Source: an uncultured Alcaligenaceae bacterium
GTDB taxonomy: Bacteria; Pseudomonadota; Gammaproteobacteria; Burkholderiales; Burkholderiaceae_B
DNA: 64,000 nucleotides
Direction of reading: 5' to 3'
Assembly: GCA_937908115.1 (NCBI GenBank)
Contig: CALEQZ010000013.1
Span: 62,001-126,000 of the forward strand
Numbering within the stretch: position 1 is the first letter of the stretch; every line of letters begins with the position of its first letter. This document shows positions 28,757-37,734 of the stretch, piece by piece. Below the pieces are notes generated by a model. That model was given only the letters and a program-made list of their open reading frames with translations, ran no database searches and was not told the origin of the DNA. A program made the translations under genes and the position numbers.

Positions 28757-29956
28757 ATGCCCAGCCAGATCCTGGAAGGCATCAAAGTCCTAGAACTCGG
28801 CCAGCTCATCGCTGGTCCGTTCGCCGCCAAGACACTTGCCGATTTCGGCGCGCAAGTCATCAAGATCGAACCGCCCGGACAGGGTGACCCGCTGCGCAAG
28901 TGGCGCCTGCTGCACGAGGGCACGTCCGTCTGGTGGGAGGCCCAGTCGCGCAGCAAGCAATCCGTGTGCGTGGACTTGCGCCAGCTCGAGGGCCAGCAAA
29001 TCGTCAAGATGCTGGCCGAGCAGGCCGACGTGCTGATCGAAAACTTCCGGCCGGGCACCATGGAAAAATGGGGCCTGTCCTGGGAGGTGCTGCACGCGCT
29101 GAACCCGCGCCTGATCATGCTGCGCATCTCGGGCTACGGCCAAACCGGCCCGCGCAGCCAGGAGCCTGGCTTCGCGGCGGTGGCCGAAGCCGTCGCCGGG
29201 CTGCGCTACCTCAATGGGGAGCCGGGCCGCGCGCCGGTGCGCGCCGGGCTGTCGCTGGGCGACACCATCGCCGGGCTGCACGGCGCCATGGGCGTGCTGC
29301 TGGCCCTTTACCAACGCGATGCGCGCGGCGGCCAGGGACAGGTCATCGATGCATCGCTGTACGAAAGTATCTTCAACCTGACCGAAAGCCTGCTGCCGGA
29401 ATACTCCGTCTTCGGCGCGGTGCGCGAACCCGCCGGAGCCGCGCTGCCGGGCATCGCGCCGTCCAACGCCTATCCGTGCCACGACGGCAGCTATGTCCTG
29501 ATCGCCGGCAACGGCGATGCCATCTTCCAGCGGTTGATGCACTGCATCGGCCGGCCAGACCTCGCCGAAGATCCCTCGCTGGCGCACAACGATGGCCGGG
29601 TCGCGCGCGTGGAGGAAATCGACGCCGCCATCGCCCAGTGGACACGCGCGCAGCCTGACATCGAGGACATGCTGGCGCGGCTGCGCGAAGCCCGCGTGCC
29701 CAGCGGGCGCATCTACTCCGTGCGCGAGATCGCCCAGGATCCGCACTACCGCGCGCGGGGCGCCATCGCCAAGGTGCGTGCAGCAAGCGGCATCGAGGTC
29801 GAAATGCCCGCGGTCTTCCCGCTGCTATCGGCCAACCCGGGCGCCATCCGTGACCGTGCGCCGCTGCTGGGCGAACACACCGACGCCGTGTTGCAGGCGG
29901 CGGGGCTCACCCCGGAACGGCTGGGCGAGCTGCGCGCCAAGGGCGTCGTGCAGTAG
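28757..29956 (+). CDS. Class III (CaiB/BaiF) CoA-transferase
   Basis: This 399-residue family III CoA-transferase has an intact set of motifs: GIKVLELGQLIAGPFAAKTL, KIEPPGQGDPLRKW, RSKQSVCVDLRQLEGQQIV, LIENFRPGTMEKWGL, ISGYGQTGP, and the catalytic aspartate in LSLGDTIAGLHGAMG. A GGAG ribosome-binding site precedes the ATG at 28757. It is flanked by the divergent lipoprotein gene and the sulfite dehydrogenase genes, so the partner acid cannot be inferred from context. Confidence 0.92.
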   Translation: MPSQILEGIKVLELGQLIAGPFAAKTLADFGAQVIKIEPPGQGDPLRKWRLLHEGTSVWWEAQSRSKQSVCVDLRQLEGQQIVKMLAEQADVLIENFRPGTMEKWGLSWEVLHALNPRLIMLRISGYGQTGPRSQEPGFAAVAEAVAGLRYLNGEPGRAPVRAGLSLGDTIAGLHGAMGVLLALYQRDARGGQGQVIDASLYESIFNLTESLLPEYSVFGAVREPAGAALPGIAPSNAYPCHDGSYVLIAGNGDAIFQRLMHCIGRPDLAEDPSLAHNDGRVARVEEIDAAIAQWTRAQPDIEDMLARLREARVPSGRIYSVREIAQDPHYRARGAIAKVRAASGIEVEMPAVFPLLSANPGAIRDRAPLLGEHTDAVLQAAGLTPERLGELRAKGVVQ

Positions 29957-30172
29957 GCGCTGACGGGCAAGGGCGGGCCAGCCTCCGTCCACACGCGGCT
30001 GGGCGCCACGCCGTCACGACATATGACGAAGGCCTAGGAAATTGTTGGCCCCATATTACGGGTTGACATAAACGCCCCCCTTGGCGATCATCGCTGAAGC
30101 GCCCCCAAAGGCACTGCGTCCAACGAGAAGCCGCGGGCCGGCAGGCACCGCAGCACGACAGGAGACATCACC

Positions 30173-31405
30173 ATGGAAACCTTGCGCAACCCCCAACGCC
30201 GGCGCGTGCTCGCCGGCGGTGCCGGCGCGCTGGCCGTCGCCGGCCTGGCCGGCGCCGGCAATGGCGCGGCCAGGGCAGCCGAACCAGGCGCGGCCGCGGC
30301 CGGCGCGCCGCCAGCCAAGACGCTTCCCCCGTACGCGGCATGGAAGGACGCCGACAGCCTCATCGTCCACAGCGCCAACACCATCGAGACCCGGCGCAGT
30401 GCCTTTGGCGACGGCGTGGTCACGCCGGCCCGCCAGCTCTACGTGCGCAACAACCTGCCGCCCCCCGATCCGTCCATTTTGGACGACCGCGACGCGTGGG
30501 AGGTCCGCATCGAAGGCGTGAAGAACCCGCGCGCCATCCGCCTGGGCGAACTCAAAACCATGGGCCTGGCTACCATTGCCACCGTGCTGCAGTGCTCGGG
30601 CAACGGCCGCGGCTTCTTCCCGCATAAGCCCAGCGGCACGCAATGGCAGGTCGGTGCGGCCGGCTGCGTCATCTGGAGCGGCATCCCCGTGAAGGAACTG
30701 GTCGAGCAGCTCGGCGGGCTGCAGGATGGGCTGAAGTTCATGACCGGCACCGGCGGCGAGGCGCTGCCGCAAGGGTTGGATCCGGACAGCGTCATCGTCG
30801 AGCGCTCGGTGCCATTGCAAGCGATGGAAGACGCCATGCTCGCCTGGGAAATGAACGGCGAACCCCTGACGCTTGCGCACGGCGGGCCGCTGCGGCTGAT
30901 CGTGCCCGGCTACACGGGGGTGAACAACGTCAAATACATCAAGCGCCTGGCCTTCACCGCCGAAGAAAGCCGCGCCAAGATCCAGCAGACCAGCTACCGG
31001 ATCGCACCGCTCGACGCCAAGCCGGGACCGGAACATCCGTCGGCCTGGACGATGGATCCGAAGTCATGGATCACCGCGCCCGGTGCCGACGGCGAAAACG
31101 TGCCCGCCGGACGCACGTTGATCAAGGGCGTGGCCTTCGGTGGGTTGCATGCACTCAAGCGCGTGGACGTCTCCATCGACGGTGGAAAGACCTGGCAACA
31201 GGCGCGATTGATCGGTCCGGACCTGGGCCGCTATGCTTGGCGCCAGTTCGTCCTGCCGGTCACGCTCCAGCCCGGCCAATACACCTTGGCCAGCCGCGCC
31301 GAAGACACCGAGGGCAACGTCCAGGTGGAAAACCGCCTGGAGAACGTGCGCGGCTACCTCAACGCCAGCTGGCGCGACCACGCGCTGGCCATCACCGTGG
31401 CATGA
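30173..31405 (+). CDS. SorA-like sulfite dehydrogenase, molybdopterin subunit
   Basis: This 410-residue sulfite-oxidase-family protein has a twin-arginine signal (NPQRRRVLAGGAGALAVAG). The molybdenum-ligating cysteine is C141 in VLQCSGNGRGFFPHKPSGTQ. Substrate and cofactor segments include LTLAHGGPLRLIVPGYTGVN and KYIKRLAF. The C-terminal dimerisation domain has VAFGGLHALKRVDVSIDGGK and WRQFVLPVTLQPGQY. It acts in the periplasm, oxidising sulfite to sulfate. The stop codon overlaps the start of a c-type cytochrome gene (ATGA), reproducing the SorAB arrangement. Confidence 0.9.
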   Translation: METLRNPQRRRVLAGGAGALAVAGLAGAGNGAARAAEPGAAAAGAPPAKTLPPYAAWKDADSLIVHSANTIETRRSAFGDGVVTPARQLYVRNNLPPPDPSILDDRDAWEVRIEGVKNPRAIRLGELKTMGLATIATVLQCSGNGRGFFPHKPSGTQWQVGAAGCVIWSGIPVKELVEQLGGLQDGLKFMTGTGGEALPQGLDPDSVIVERSVPLQAMEDAMLAWEMNGEPLTLAHGGPLRLIVPGYTGVNNVKYIKRLAFTAEESRAKIQQTSYRIAPLDAKPGPEHPSAWTMDPKSWITAPGADGENVPAGRTLIKGVAFGGLHALKRVDVSIDGGKTWQQARLIGPDLGRYAWRQFVLPVTLQPGQYTLASRAEDTEGNVQVENRLENVRGYLNASWRDHALAITVA

Positions 31406-31800
31406 GGGACGCGGCGCGCATGAAAAGCATTGCTGTCCCGTTTCTCGATGCCGGCCATGCGCGCCGGCGGGCTTGGCACGCATGTCCGGCGGGCCTCGCC
31501 GCCATGCTGCTTGCCTGCGGCGCGGCCGCGGCCGACGGCCTGGGCCAGGCGGAGATGGACGCCGGCCGCAAGCTTTTTACGGCTGGTGCTGCCCCGGCCT
31601 GCGCCGTCTGCCACACCCTGCAGGATGCCGGCGCAACCGGCGCCGTCGGCCCGGACCTGGATGCGCTCAAGCCCGACGCCGCGCGCGTCGAGGCTGCCGT
31701 GCGCAACGGCCTGGGCGTCATGCCGGCATTCGACGCGCTCAGCGACGACGAGGTGCGCATCCTGTCACGCTACGTCGCAGCAGCCACCGGCGCGCCGTAG
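31402..31800 (+). CDS. SorB-like c-type cytochrome subunit of sulfite dehydrogenase
   Basis: This small monoheme cytochrome c of 132 residues has one CxxCH (CAVCH, residues 67-71) and a distal methionine in GLGVMPAFDALSDDEV. A long N-terminal region carries the export signal (MLLACGAAAADG). It starts at the ATGA overlap with the molybdenum subunit gene; an internal ATG at 31420 is an alternative. It should accept electrons from the sulfite-oxidising subunit and pass them to the respiratory chain. Confidence 0.87.
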   Translation: MRDAARMKSIAVPFLDAGHARRRAWHACPAGLAAMLLACGAAAADGLGQAEMDAGRKLFTAGAAPACAVCHTLQDAGATGAVGPDLDALKPDAARVEAAVRNGLGVMPAFDALSDDEVRILSRYVAAATGAP

Positions 31801-31870
31801 CGGGAAGCGACCCCACTGCGAACAGCCCTTCTGCCGTCCATGCGCGCGGTCCCTTGCACAAGGGATCGCG

Positions 31871-33133
31871 TCATCGCCGCGCCCGGGCAAACCGTGCGAT
31901 CGAAAACGGCGCGAGCTCGTCGTCGACCGCTTCGCCCGCCATGGCGCGCGCCAGCAGCGTTGCCGTGTTGGCCGATCCGGTCAGCCCGAGATGACCGTGG
32001 CCGAACGCACACCATAGGCCGGGCACGTCGGGCACAGGCCCCAGTACGGGAAGCGAATCGGGCAGGCAGGGCCTGTGACCCATCCATATCTCCGGCTCGT
32101 GCACGCGCAGGCCGCGCAAACCGGCCAAGGCGTGGCCGCGCAATAGCATCGCACGCGCAACATTGGGGGGACGATGAAGGCCGCCGAATTCCACCGTGCC
32201 GGCGATGCGCAAGCCATTCTCCATGGGTGTGATGAATACCTTGCGATCGGCAAGCACGACAGTGCGGGAAATCGTCAAGCCCGGGTCAACCACCTGCAGG
32301 TGATACCCGCGCTGGCTTTCCAGGGGCACGTCATGGCCCAGCTGCGCGAGCAGCGCCCGGGACCAAGCCCCCGCGCATACGATCACCTGGTCCGCCTGCC
32401 AGCGGCTGGCGCCGTCGCTCAGCGACCAGCCTGCGCCGTGCCGACCCAGCGCGGTGATCGGCGCCTGCACGCACGCTGCGCCCATCTGCTGCAGCGCGGC
32501 CATGATGGCCTGCGTGTAGCGCCACGGGTTGGCAATCCAGCCTTCGTCCGGCAGCAACAGCCCGATGCGATACGCGTCTGCCACGGCCGGTTCCAGCTCG
32601 CGGATCGCCGCGCCGTCCAAGCGCTCGACGCGCAGGCCAAAGTCCTGTTTCAGCCGCCAGGAAGCTTCGTCCTTGGCAAGCGCCCGCTCATCGGGATAGA
32701 GATGCAACTGCCCGTTGGCATGCACCAACTCGGGACAGCCCACCTCGGCCGCCAGCTTTGCATGCGCGGCCAACGACCCAGCCAGGAGGCGATCCAGGGC
32801 TGCCGCGATGCGTCGCACGCGCCGCGGCTCGGCCTCGCGCATGAAACGCCACAGCCAGGGCGCGGCGTGCGCCCAGTAATGGACGGGCACATGCAACGCG
32901 CTCGTCGGATCCAGCAGCATGGACAACGCCGTCTTGGTTATGCCCGGCATCGCCAACGGCGCGACCGAGCGCGAAGAAATCGCGCCGGCATTGCCGTACG
33001 AGCACTGCGAACCCGGAGGATTCGGATCGTACAGGCTGACCTGTCGCCCAGAACGACGCAGGGCATAGGCCACGCATAGCCCCACGATCCCCGCGCCGAT
33101 CACCGCTATCCTGTTGTCCGTCGAATGCTGCAT
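31871..33133 (-). CDS. DadA-like FAD-dependent D-amino-acid dehydrogenase/oxidase
   Basis: This 420-residue flavoprotein of the DAO superfamily is closest to DadA-type D-amino-acid dehydrogenases. The FAD motif is IAVIGAGIVGLCVAYALRRS. Further motifs are SQCSYGNAGAISSRSVAPLA, IVCAGAWSRALLAQLG, LESQRGYHLQV and the C-terminal GHGHLGLTGSANTATLLARA. It lies 44 bp downstream of the Bug receptor and is probably cotranscribed with it. With the divergent dipeptidase and amidase genes it fits a pathway releasing and oxidising amino acids, perhaps D-enantiomers. Confidence 0.88.
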   Translation of the reverse strand: MQHSTDNRIAVIGAGIVGLCVAYALRRSGRQVSLYDPNPPGSQCSYGNAGAISSRSVAPLAMPGITKTALSMLLDPTSALHVPVHYWAHAAPWLWRFMREAEPRRVRRIAAALDRLLAGSLAAHAKLAAEVGCPELVHANGQLHLYPDERALAKDEASWRLKQDFGLRVERLDGAAIRELEPAVADAYRIGLLLPDEGWIANPWRYTQAIMAALQQMGAACVQAPITALGRHGAGWSLSDGASRWQADQVIVCAGAWSRALLAQLGHDVPLESQRGYHLQVVDPGLTISRTVVLADRKVFITPMENGLRIAGTVEFGGLHRPPNVARAMLLRGHALAGLRGLRVHEPEIWMGHRPCLPDSLPVLGPVPDVPGLWCAFGHGHLGLTGSANTATLLARAMAGEAVDDELAPFSIARFARARR

Positions 33134-33177
33134 GTGCTTGCTTGCCGACCCTGCGGCGGCTCAATCGCCCGTGTCCG

Positions 33178-34152
33178 TTACTTGGCCTCGATGCCGATTT
33201 TCTTCGCGGCATCGGCCCACTTGGCGATTTCACCCGCAAGGAATTCCTTGAACGCATCGGGCGTCGAGGGGCTGGGCTGAATGCCGCGGCTGCCGAACTG
33301 CTCGATGATTTCCGGCGACGCGAGAATATCTCGCAATTCGGTCGAGAGCTTGTCCACGATGGCAGGATCGGTGCCGGCGGGCGCAAGCAGGCCAAACCAC
33401 GTGCCGCCGGTAAAGCCGGGCAGTCCGCTTTCCGAAATCGTCGGCAGGTCAGGCACAAGCGGCGAACGCTCCTTGGTGGCCACGCCCAGCGCCTTTACCT
33501 TGTCCGCGCGTATCAGCGGCAGCACGGCCGTGATGGTATCGAAGGTGATCTGCACCTGCCCACCTACCAAATCGGCGAGCGACGGCGCACTACCCCGATA
33601 GGGAATATGCGTCATCGAAATGGCAGCTTGCAGCGCGAACAGTTCACCGCCCAGGTGATTGGACGTGTGGTTGCCGAACGAAGAGAAATTGATCTTGCCG
33701 GGATGCGCCTTGGCGTAGTCGATGAGCTCCTGGACAGTGTTCGGCGGAAAGTTCTTGTTGGCCACGAGGATGAAGGGGACTTGGCCGACCATTGAAATCG
33801 GCGCAAAGTCCTTGTTGGGATCGTAGGGCAGGTCCTTGTTAGTCAGCCCGGCGATGGACAATTCAGGCGATGCGGCAAATAGCAGCGTATGGCCGTCGGG
33901 CGCGGCTTTGGCCACCGAAGAAGCACCAATGACGCCGCCGGCGCCCGGGCGGTTTTCCACGACGATGGACTGACCCAACCGGGCGCCCAGGCGCTCAGCG
34001 ACCAGGCGAGCCGCAGTATCGGTGCTGCCGCCCGGGGGGTACGCGACCACCACCGTGACGGGCCGGGAAGGATAAGCATTGGCAGCAAATACCGGCGCAA
34101 CGGCCGTCAAGCCTGCGACGGCGGCCGCCATGACCGCGAGCGATTTGACCAT
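33178..34152 (-). CDS. Bug-type tripartite tricarboxylate transporter receptor
   Basis: This is a 324-residue periplasmic Bug receptor with a signal peptide (cleavage around PVFAANA) and family motifs YPSRPVTVVVAYPPGGSTDT, IVVENRPGAGGVIG, PDGHTLLFAAS and MTHIPYRGSAPSL. The ATG at 34152 is preceded by AAGGGGA, which decides against the upstream in-frame starts. It leads a two-gene unit with the DadA-like oxidase and is divergent from the M19 dipeptidase. It probably supplies the substrate of that cassette. Confidence 0.92.
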   Translation of the reverse strand: MVKSLAVMAAAVAGLTAVAPVFAANAYPSRPVTVVVAYPPGGSTDTAARLVAERLGARLGQSIVVENRPGAGGVIGASSVAKAAPDGHTLLFAASPELSIAGLTNKDLPYDPNKDFAPISMVGQVPFILVANKNFPPNTVQELIDYAKAHPGKINFSSFGNHTSNHLGGELFALQAAISMTHIPYRGSAPSLADLVGGQVQITFDTITAVLPLIRADKVKALGVATKERSPLVPDLPTISESGLPGFTGGTWFGLLAPAGTDPAIVDKLSTELRDILASPEIIEQFGSRGIQPSPSTPDAFKEFLAGEIAKWADAAKKIGIEAK

Positions 34153-34231
34153 TTCGGTTCCCCTTGTCATTGGACGTCGATGGATACGCCCGTGCGCCGC
34201 ACCGGCCGCAGCGGGCATTGCCGCGGCAAAC

Positions 34232-34282
34232 GTTATCGCATAGCATATCGTTATGCAATAGTAATTATTGTATTGCGATAAC
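34232..34282. promoter_or_regulatory. Inverted-repeat operator cluster in the divergent Bug/dipeptidase promoter region
   Basis: GTTATCGCA (34232-34240) and TGCGATAAC (34274-34282) are perfect inverted repeats. A third related half-site, GTTATGCAATA (34250-34260), mirrors TATTGCGATAAC (34271-34282) with one inserted G. This AT-rich block sits midway between two divergent genes, where an IclR-type regulator would act. The cognate IclR gene lies three genes downstream on the plus strand. Confidence 0.55.
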
Positions 34283-34331
34283 CTATGCCGGCCCAGCCCG
34301 GCCGATGTTCCAGCAAGAAAGGGGATTCCTC

Positions 34332-35333
34332 ATGGCCACACCTGCCCAACCGCCCATCGTCATCGACGGACTGGTTTTCTACTGCGACCGCAACCCCGAG
34401 CCGTTGCGCACAGGCGGTGTCACCGCTGCCAACATCACCGTCGCCCCCTACCTCGAGGGCATGACCTCTGCCTTCGACGCGATGGCCGACTGGCTGGCCG
34501 AGGTCAACCGGCCCGATTCCGGCTGGCGCTTGGTGCTCAAGGCCGATGACATTGCCAAGGCGCGCGACGAGGGCAAGACCGGGGTGATCATGGGTTGGCA
34601 GAACATGCTGGCGATCGAGTCCCGCCTGGAACGGATCCGCGCCTTTCACGCCATGGGGCTACGCATCGCGCAGCTCACCTACAACGAGGCCAACCTGGTC
34701 GCCGACGGCTGCGGCGAAGAGCGCGGCGCCGGACTGACCGATTTCGGCCGCAAGGTCGTGCGCGAAATGAATCAGGTCGGCGTGGCGATAGACCTCAGCC
34801 ACTGCTCGGAAGCCACCGTGCAGCAGGCGGCATCGCTGTCGGAAAAGCCCGTGCTGCTAACGCATGCCAACGCCAAGGCCGTCCATGCCCGCGTACGCAA
34901 CAAAACCGACGAGTCGATCCGCGCGGTTGCCAAAACCGGAGGCGTCATCGGGGTCAGCATCCACGGCTTCCTGAACTGGAGCGGCGACCCCGGACAACCT
35001 CCGTCGCTGGATGACTTCGTGCGGCACGTGCGTTACATCGCCGACCTCGTCGGCGTGGAACACATCGGCATCGGCACGGACTTCGCATGCGTGCAAGATC
35101 CGACCCGGGTCGAAGCCATCCTGGACTTGAGTCGCAACTATCCCGGCCCGGCGGGCGTATTCATCAACGCCTTCGGCAACCGGCTGTCCGACCGCTACCC
35201 CAAGGAAACCCCGACACCGCGGCAGTTTCCGGCCATCCTTCATGCCTTGGACAAGGCAGGGTTCACCCAGGAAGAAATCGCCGGCATCGCTGGCGGGAAC
35301 TTCCTGCGCGCGTTCGCGCAGATCTGGCACTGA
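34332..35333 (+). CDS. M19-type dipeptidase-like protein with atypical N-terminus
   Basis: This 333-residue protein belongs to the membrane-dipeptidase (M19) amidohydrolase family. Recognisable segments are LTYNEANLVADGCGEERGAG, AIDLSHCSEATVQQA (metal histidine), LLTHANAKAVH (second histidine), GGVIGVSIHGFLNW and HIGIGTDFACVQDP (aspartate). The usual N-terminal HxD metal-binding motif is replaced by VIDGLVFYCDR, as in a divergent M19 subgroup, so metal binding may differ. An AAGGGG ribosome-binding site precedes the ATG at 34332. It leads a plus-strand operon with the amidase and IclR genes. Confidence 0.85.
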   Translation: MATPAQPPIVIDGLVFYCDRNPEPLRTGGVTAANITVAPYLEGMTSAFDAMADWLAEVNRPDSGWRLVLKADDIAKARDEGKTGVIMGWQNMLAIESRLERIRAFHAMGLRIAQLTYNEANLVADGCGEERGAGLTDFGRKVVREMNQVGVAIDLSHCSEATVQQAASLSEKPVLLTHANAKAVHARVRNKTDESIRAVAKTGGVIGVSIHGFLNWSGDPGQPPSLDDFVRHVRYIADLVGVEHIGIGTDFACVQDPTRVEAILDLSRNYPGPAGVFINAFGNRLSDRYPKETPTPRQFPAILHALDKAGFTQEEIAGIAGGNFLRAFAQIWH

Positions 35334-35348
35334 CACGGAGGCTGCGAG

Positions 35349-36212
35349 ATGACCCGCACCCTGTGTATGGCTGCCGCGCAAACCGGTAACGTCAGCCTGG
35401 AATCGGCCGATGCAATGCTACAGACCGCTGCCGGACTCATCGACCGTGCGCACGAACAAGGCGTGCAGCTGCTGGTCTTTCCTGAATTGTTCCTGACGCC
35501 TTTTTTCGCCTGCCGGCTGGAAGCCGACTTCGACCGCTATTTCATGCGGCCTGACGACACGCGCGTGACCAAGCTGCAAAACCACGCCGCGTCGCGCGGC
35601 ATGGCCCTAGTGCTTCCCTTGGCTGAACGCAGCGATGACGGCTATTACAACTCGGCCGTCGTATCCGACGAGCACGGCAGCGTGATCGGCATCTACCGCA
35701 AGACGCACATACCGGCGTACTTCCCCAACGACAAACCCGGCGGGACCGGTAGCTACGAAAAATTCTACTTTTCTCCGGGACGCGACCTGCCCGTGTTCGA
35801 TGTTTGCGGTACCCGCATAGGCATCCAGATATGCAACGATCGTCTCTACCCCGAAGGATCACGCGCATTGGCGCTGCGCGGGGCAGAGATCCTCGTCATG
35901 CCAATCGCCTTTTCCACTTATAGCGATCCGGCGCGGCGCACCTCGATTTGGGAAGTTCCCCTGCGGGCTCGCGCGCATGAAAACGGCGCGTATGTAGTTG
36001 CCAGCAACCGTGCCGGGATCGAAGGCCCGCGCCAGCATCTCGGCCACAGCATGATCGTGGATCCATACGGGATGATCGCCGCCCGAGTCCAGGATGAGGA
36101 AAACACGCTGGTGGTTCACGAAGCCGACCTCGAAGAGGTCAAGCGCGCGCGAGTGGGGTTCCCATGGTGGCGCGACCGTCGACCGGACCTTTACGGAAAT
36201 TTGGTCAAATAG
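35349..36212 (+). CDS. Nitrilase-superfamily carbon-nitrogen hydrolase (amidase/N-carbamoylase type)
   Basis: This 287-residue enzyme has the Glu-Lys-Cys triad of the nitrilase superfamily. The glutamate is in LLVFPELFLTPF, the lysine in IGIYRKTHIPAYFPNDKPG, and the cysteine in IGIQICNDRLYPEGSRALA. The family includes N-carbamoyl-amino-acid hydrolases, amidases and beta-ureidopropionases; this one is short and lacks a fused domain. It lies 15 bp after the dipeptidase gene and 5 bp before the IclR gene. An amidase step in amino-acid-derivative degradation is the likely role. Confidence 0.88.
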   Translation: MTRTLCMAAAQTGNVSLESADAMLQTAAGLIDRAHEQGVQLLVFPELFLTPFFACRLEADFDRYFMRPDDTRVTKLQNHAASRGMALVLPLAERSDDGYYNSAVVSDEHGSVIGIYRKTHIPAYFPNDKPGGTGSYEKFYFSPGRDLPVFDVCGTRIGIQICNDRLYPEGSRALALRGAEILVMPIAFSTYSDPARRTSIWEVPLRARAHENGAYVVASNRAGIEGPRQHLGHSMIVDPYGMIAARVQDEENTLVVHEADLEEVKRARVGFPWWRDRRPDLYGNLVK

Positions 36213-36217
36213 GCGGC

Positions 36218-37054
36218 ATGCGTTCTGCCCCATCTTCTTCCCGGAAACCTCGTGCCGCCTCCTCGACCGATGCGCGCACGCCGGCGATGGCCGGGGACAG
36301 GCTGTTCGTCCTATCGGTCGGTAAGTGCTTCCAGTTGCTGGAATGCCTGAATCGCGCGCAGCGTCCGCTAACGCTGACCGAACTCGTGCAGGTTTCAGGC
36401 TTAGAAAAGAGCGCCGTGCAACGACTGGCGCATACGTTGCGCGTGCTGGGCTACCTGCGCCAGCACCCTCGCTCCCGCGCATATTCGCTCTCTTCCCGCC
36501 TGCTCGAGTTTGGCCATACGGTCTTGTCGACCGACCCCGTGCGAGAAATTGCGGCGCCCCACCTGGAGGCGCTCAACCGCTCCAGCAGTGAAACCGTCAA
36601 CCTGATGGAGTTGGAAGGCAGCGAGATCGTTTATGTATCGCGCTTTGCCAGCGTTCATCCGGTCAGCGTCAACCTGCACGTCGGTTCCCGCTTGCCCGCG
36701 TTCTGCTCGGCGGCTGGCCGCGCCATCCTGGCACACTTGCCGGCCGACCAGGCCGAAGCGATCCTTGCCGGACCGCGCGAACCCATGACGCAGCACACCG
36801 TCACGGATTTGTCAGCCCTGCGCCGCATATTGGCGCAAGTGCGGCGCGACGGCTACGTCATCAACGACCAGGAAGCCTTCATCGGCGACATCTCGCTGGC
36901 CGCCCCCATCTTCAACGGCGACCAGGAAGTGGTCGGCGCCATCAACATCGCCGTGCCGCTGCCCCGGTGGACGGTCGAGCGCGCCCGCAAGGAACTGGTT
37001 CCACCTCTGCTGCGGTGCGCGCGGGCGATTTCCCGCGACCTCGCCGCGCGCTGA
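36218..37054 (+). CDS. IclR-family transcriptional regulator
   Basis: This 278-residue regulator has an N-terminal winged helix (SVGKCFQLLECLNRAQRPLT, then LTELVQVSGLEKSAVQRLAH) and an IclR effector domain (VNLMELEGSEIVYVSRFAS, LPAFCSAAGRAILAHLP, GYVINDQEAFIGDISLAAP). The first 25 residues are Ser/Arg-rich and poorly conserved; the true start could be the internal ATG at about residue 24. It closes the dipeptidase-amidase operon. It is the natural candidate to bind the inverted repeats upstream. Confidence 0.9.
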   Translation: MRSAPSSSRKPRAASSTDARTPAMAGDRLFVLSVGKCFQLLECLNRAQRPLTLTELVQVSGLEKSAVQRLAHTLRVLGYLRQHPRSRAYSLSSRLLEFGHTVLSTDPVREIAAPHLEALNRSSSETVNLMELEGSEIVYVSRFASVHPVSVNLHVGSRLPAFCSAAGRAILAHLPADQAEAILAGPREPMTQHTVTDLSALRRILAQVRRDGYVINDQEAFIGDISLAAPIFNGDQEVVGAINIAVPLPRWTVERARKELVPPLLRCARAISRDLAAR

Positions 37055-37055
37055 C

Positions 37056-37670
37056 TCAAACCGCCGGCGGCCCCGCCCAGGGCCGCACGCGCTGGTCCTG
37101 CTGCAACCACTGCGCGATCGCGGCGGCGTAGCCACGCGTCAGGTCGACGTCGTCCCAGCCGTTGAGCAGCTTTTGCCGCCATACCGGATCGATGGCAAAC
37201 GAAAAACGCTCGCCGGCCGCCAGGATCGTGCATTCGCGCAGGTCCACCGTGACCTCGCCGCCCAGGCCGTCGAGCAGCGCCATTAGCTGCTCGACATCGG
37301 CCTCGGCCACACGGGCTGGCAGTAGGCCGTTGTTGACGGCATTGGAGGCAAAGATATCGCCGAAGGATGGCGCCACCACGCAACGCATGCCGTAGTCGAC
37401 GAGCGCGTAGACGGCAGCCTCGCGCGAGGAGCCGCAGCCGAAGTTGCGCCCAGCCACCAGGATGCGCGTGCCCCGGTTGGACGGGTCATCCAGGGGAAAC
37501 CCCGGCACGGGACGTCCCCCTGCATCGAAGCGATGGCCATGGAAAAGGTATTTGTCATAGCCAATCGCGCGCGGCTGCTTCATGAAGCGCGCCGGAAAGA
37601 TCTGGTCGGTGTCGATGTTGGCCCAGGCCAGCACGCAGGCGCGCGCGGTCAGCGATACGAACGGTTCCAT
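37056..37670 (-). CDS. leuD: LeuD-like small subunit of an isopropylmalate/homoaconitase-type dehydratase
   Basis: This 204-residue aconitase swivel-domain subunit has motifs WANIDTDQIFPARFMKQPR, the RNFGCGSSREAAVYAL loop, GDIFASNAVNNGLLP and VTVDLRECTILAAGE. The start at 37670 (MEPFVSLTARA) gives the canonical length. It pairs with the large subunit gene 64 bp upstream. Its neighbours are a lyase of the isocitrate-lyase superfamily and a dioxygenase rather than leuB or leuA. This suggests a paralogue acting on another hydroxy-acid, although leucine synthesis cannot be excluded. Confidence 0.9.
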   Translation of the reverse strand: MEPFVSLTARACVLAWANIDTDQIFPARFMKQPRAIGYDKYLFHGHRFDAGGRPVPGFPLDDPSNRGTRILVAGRNFGCGSSREAAVYALVDYGMRCVVAPSFGDIFASNAVNNGLLPARVAEADVEQLMALLDGLGGEVTVDLRECTILAAGERFSFAIDPVWRQKLLNGWDDVDLTRGYAAAIAQWLQQDQRVRPWAGPPAV

Positions 37671-37734
37671 CTGGGCGTGTCTTCCTGTCGGTTGAACGAG
37701 CGAACGGGCATGCCGGATGCTTGCAGCCGCGGCG

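Noticed and set aside
22156..29956. Two class III CoA-transferase genes as a duplicated segment
   Set aside because: The proteins share family motifs but differ through most of their length, and their neighbours differ. They look like separate family members.
30063..30068. TTGACA upstream of the sulfite dehydrogenase gene as a promoter
   Set aside because: A perfect -35 hexamer is present, but no acceptable -10 hexamer was found at 16-18 bp, so it is not called.
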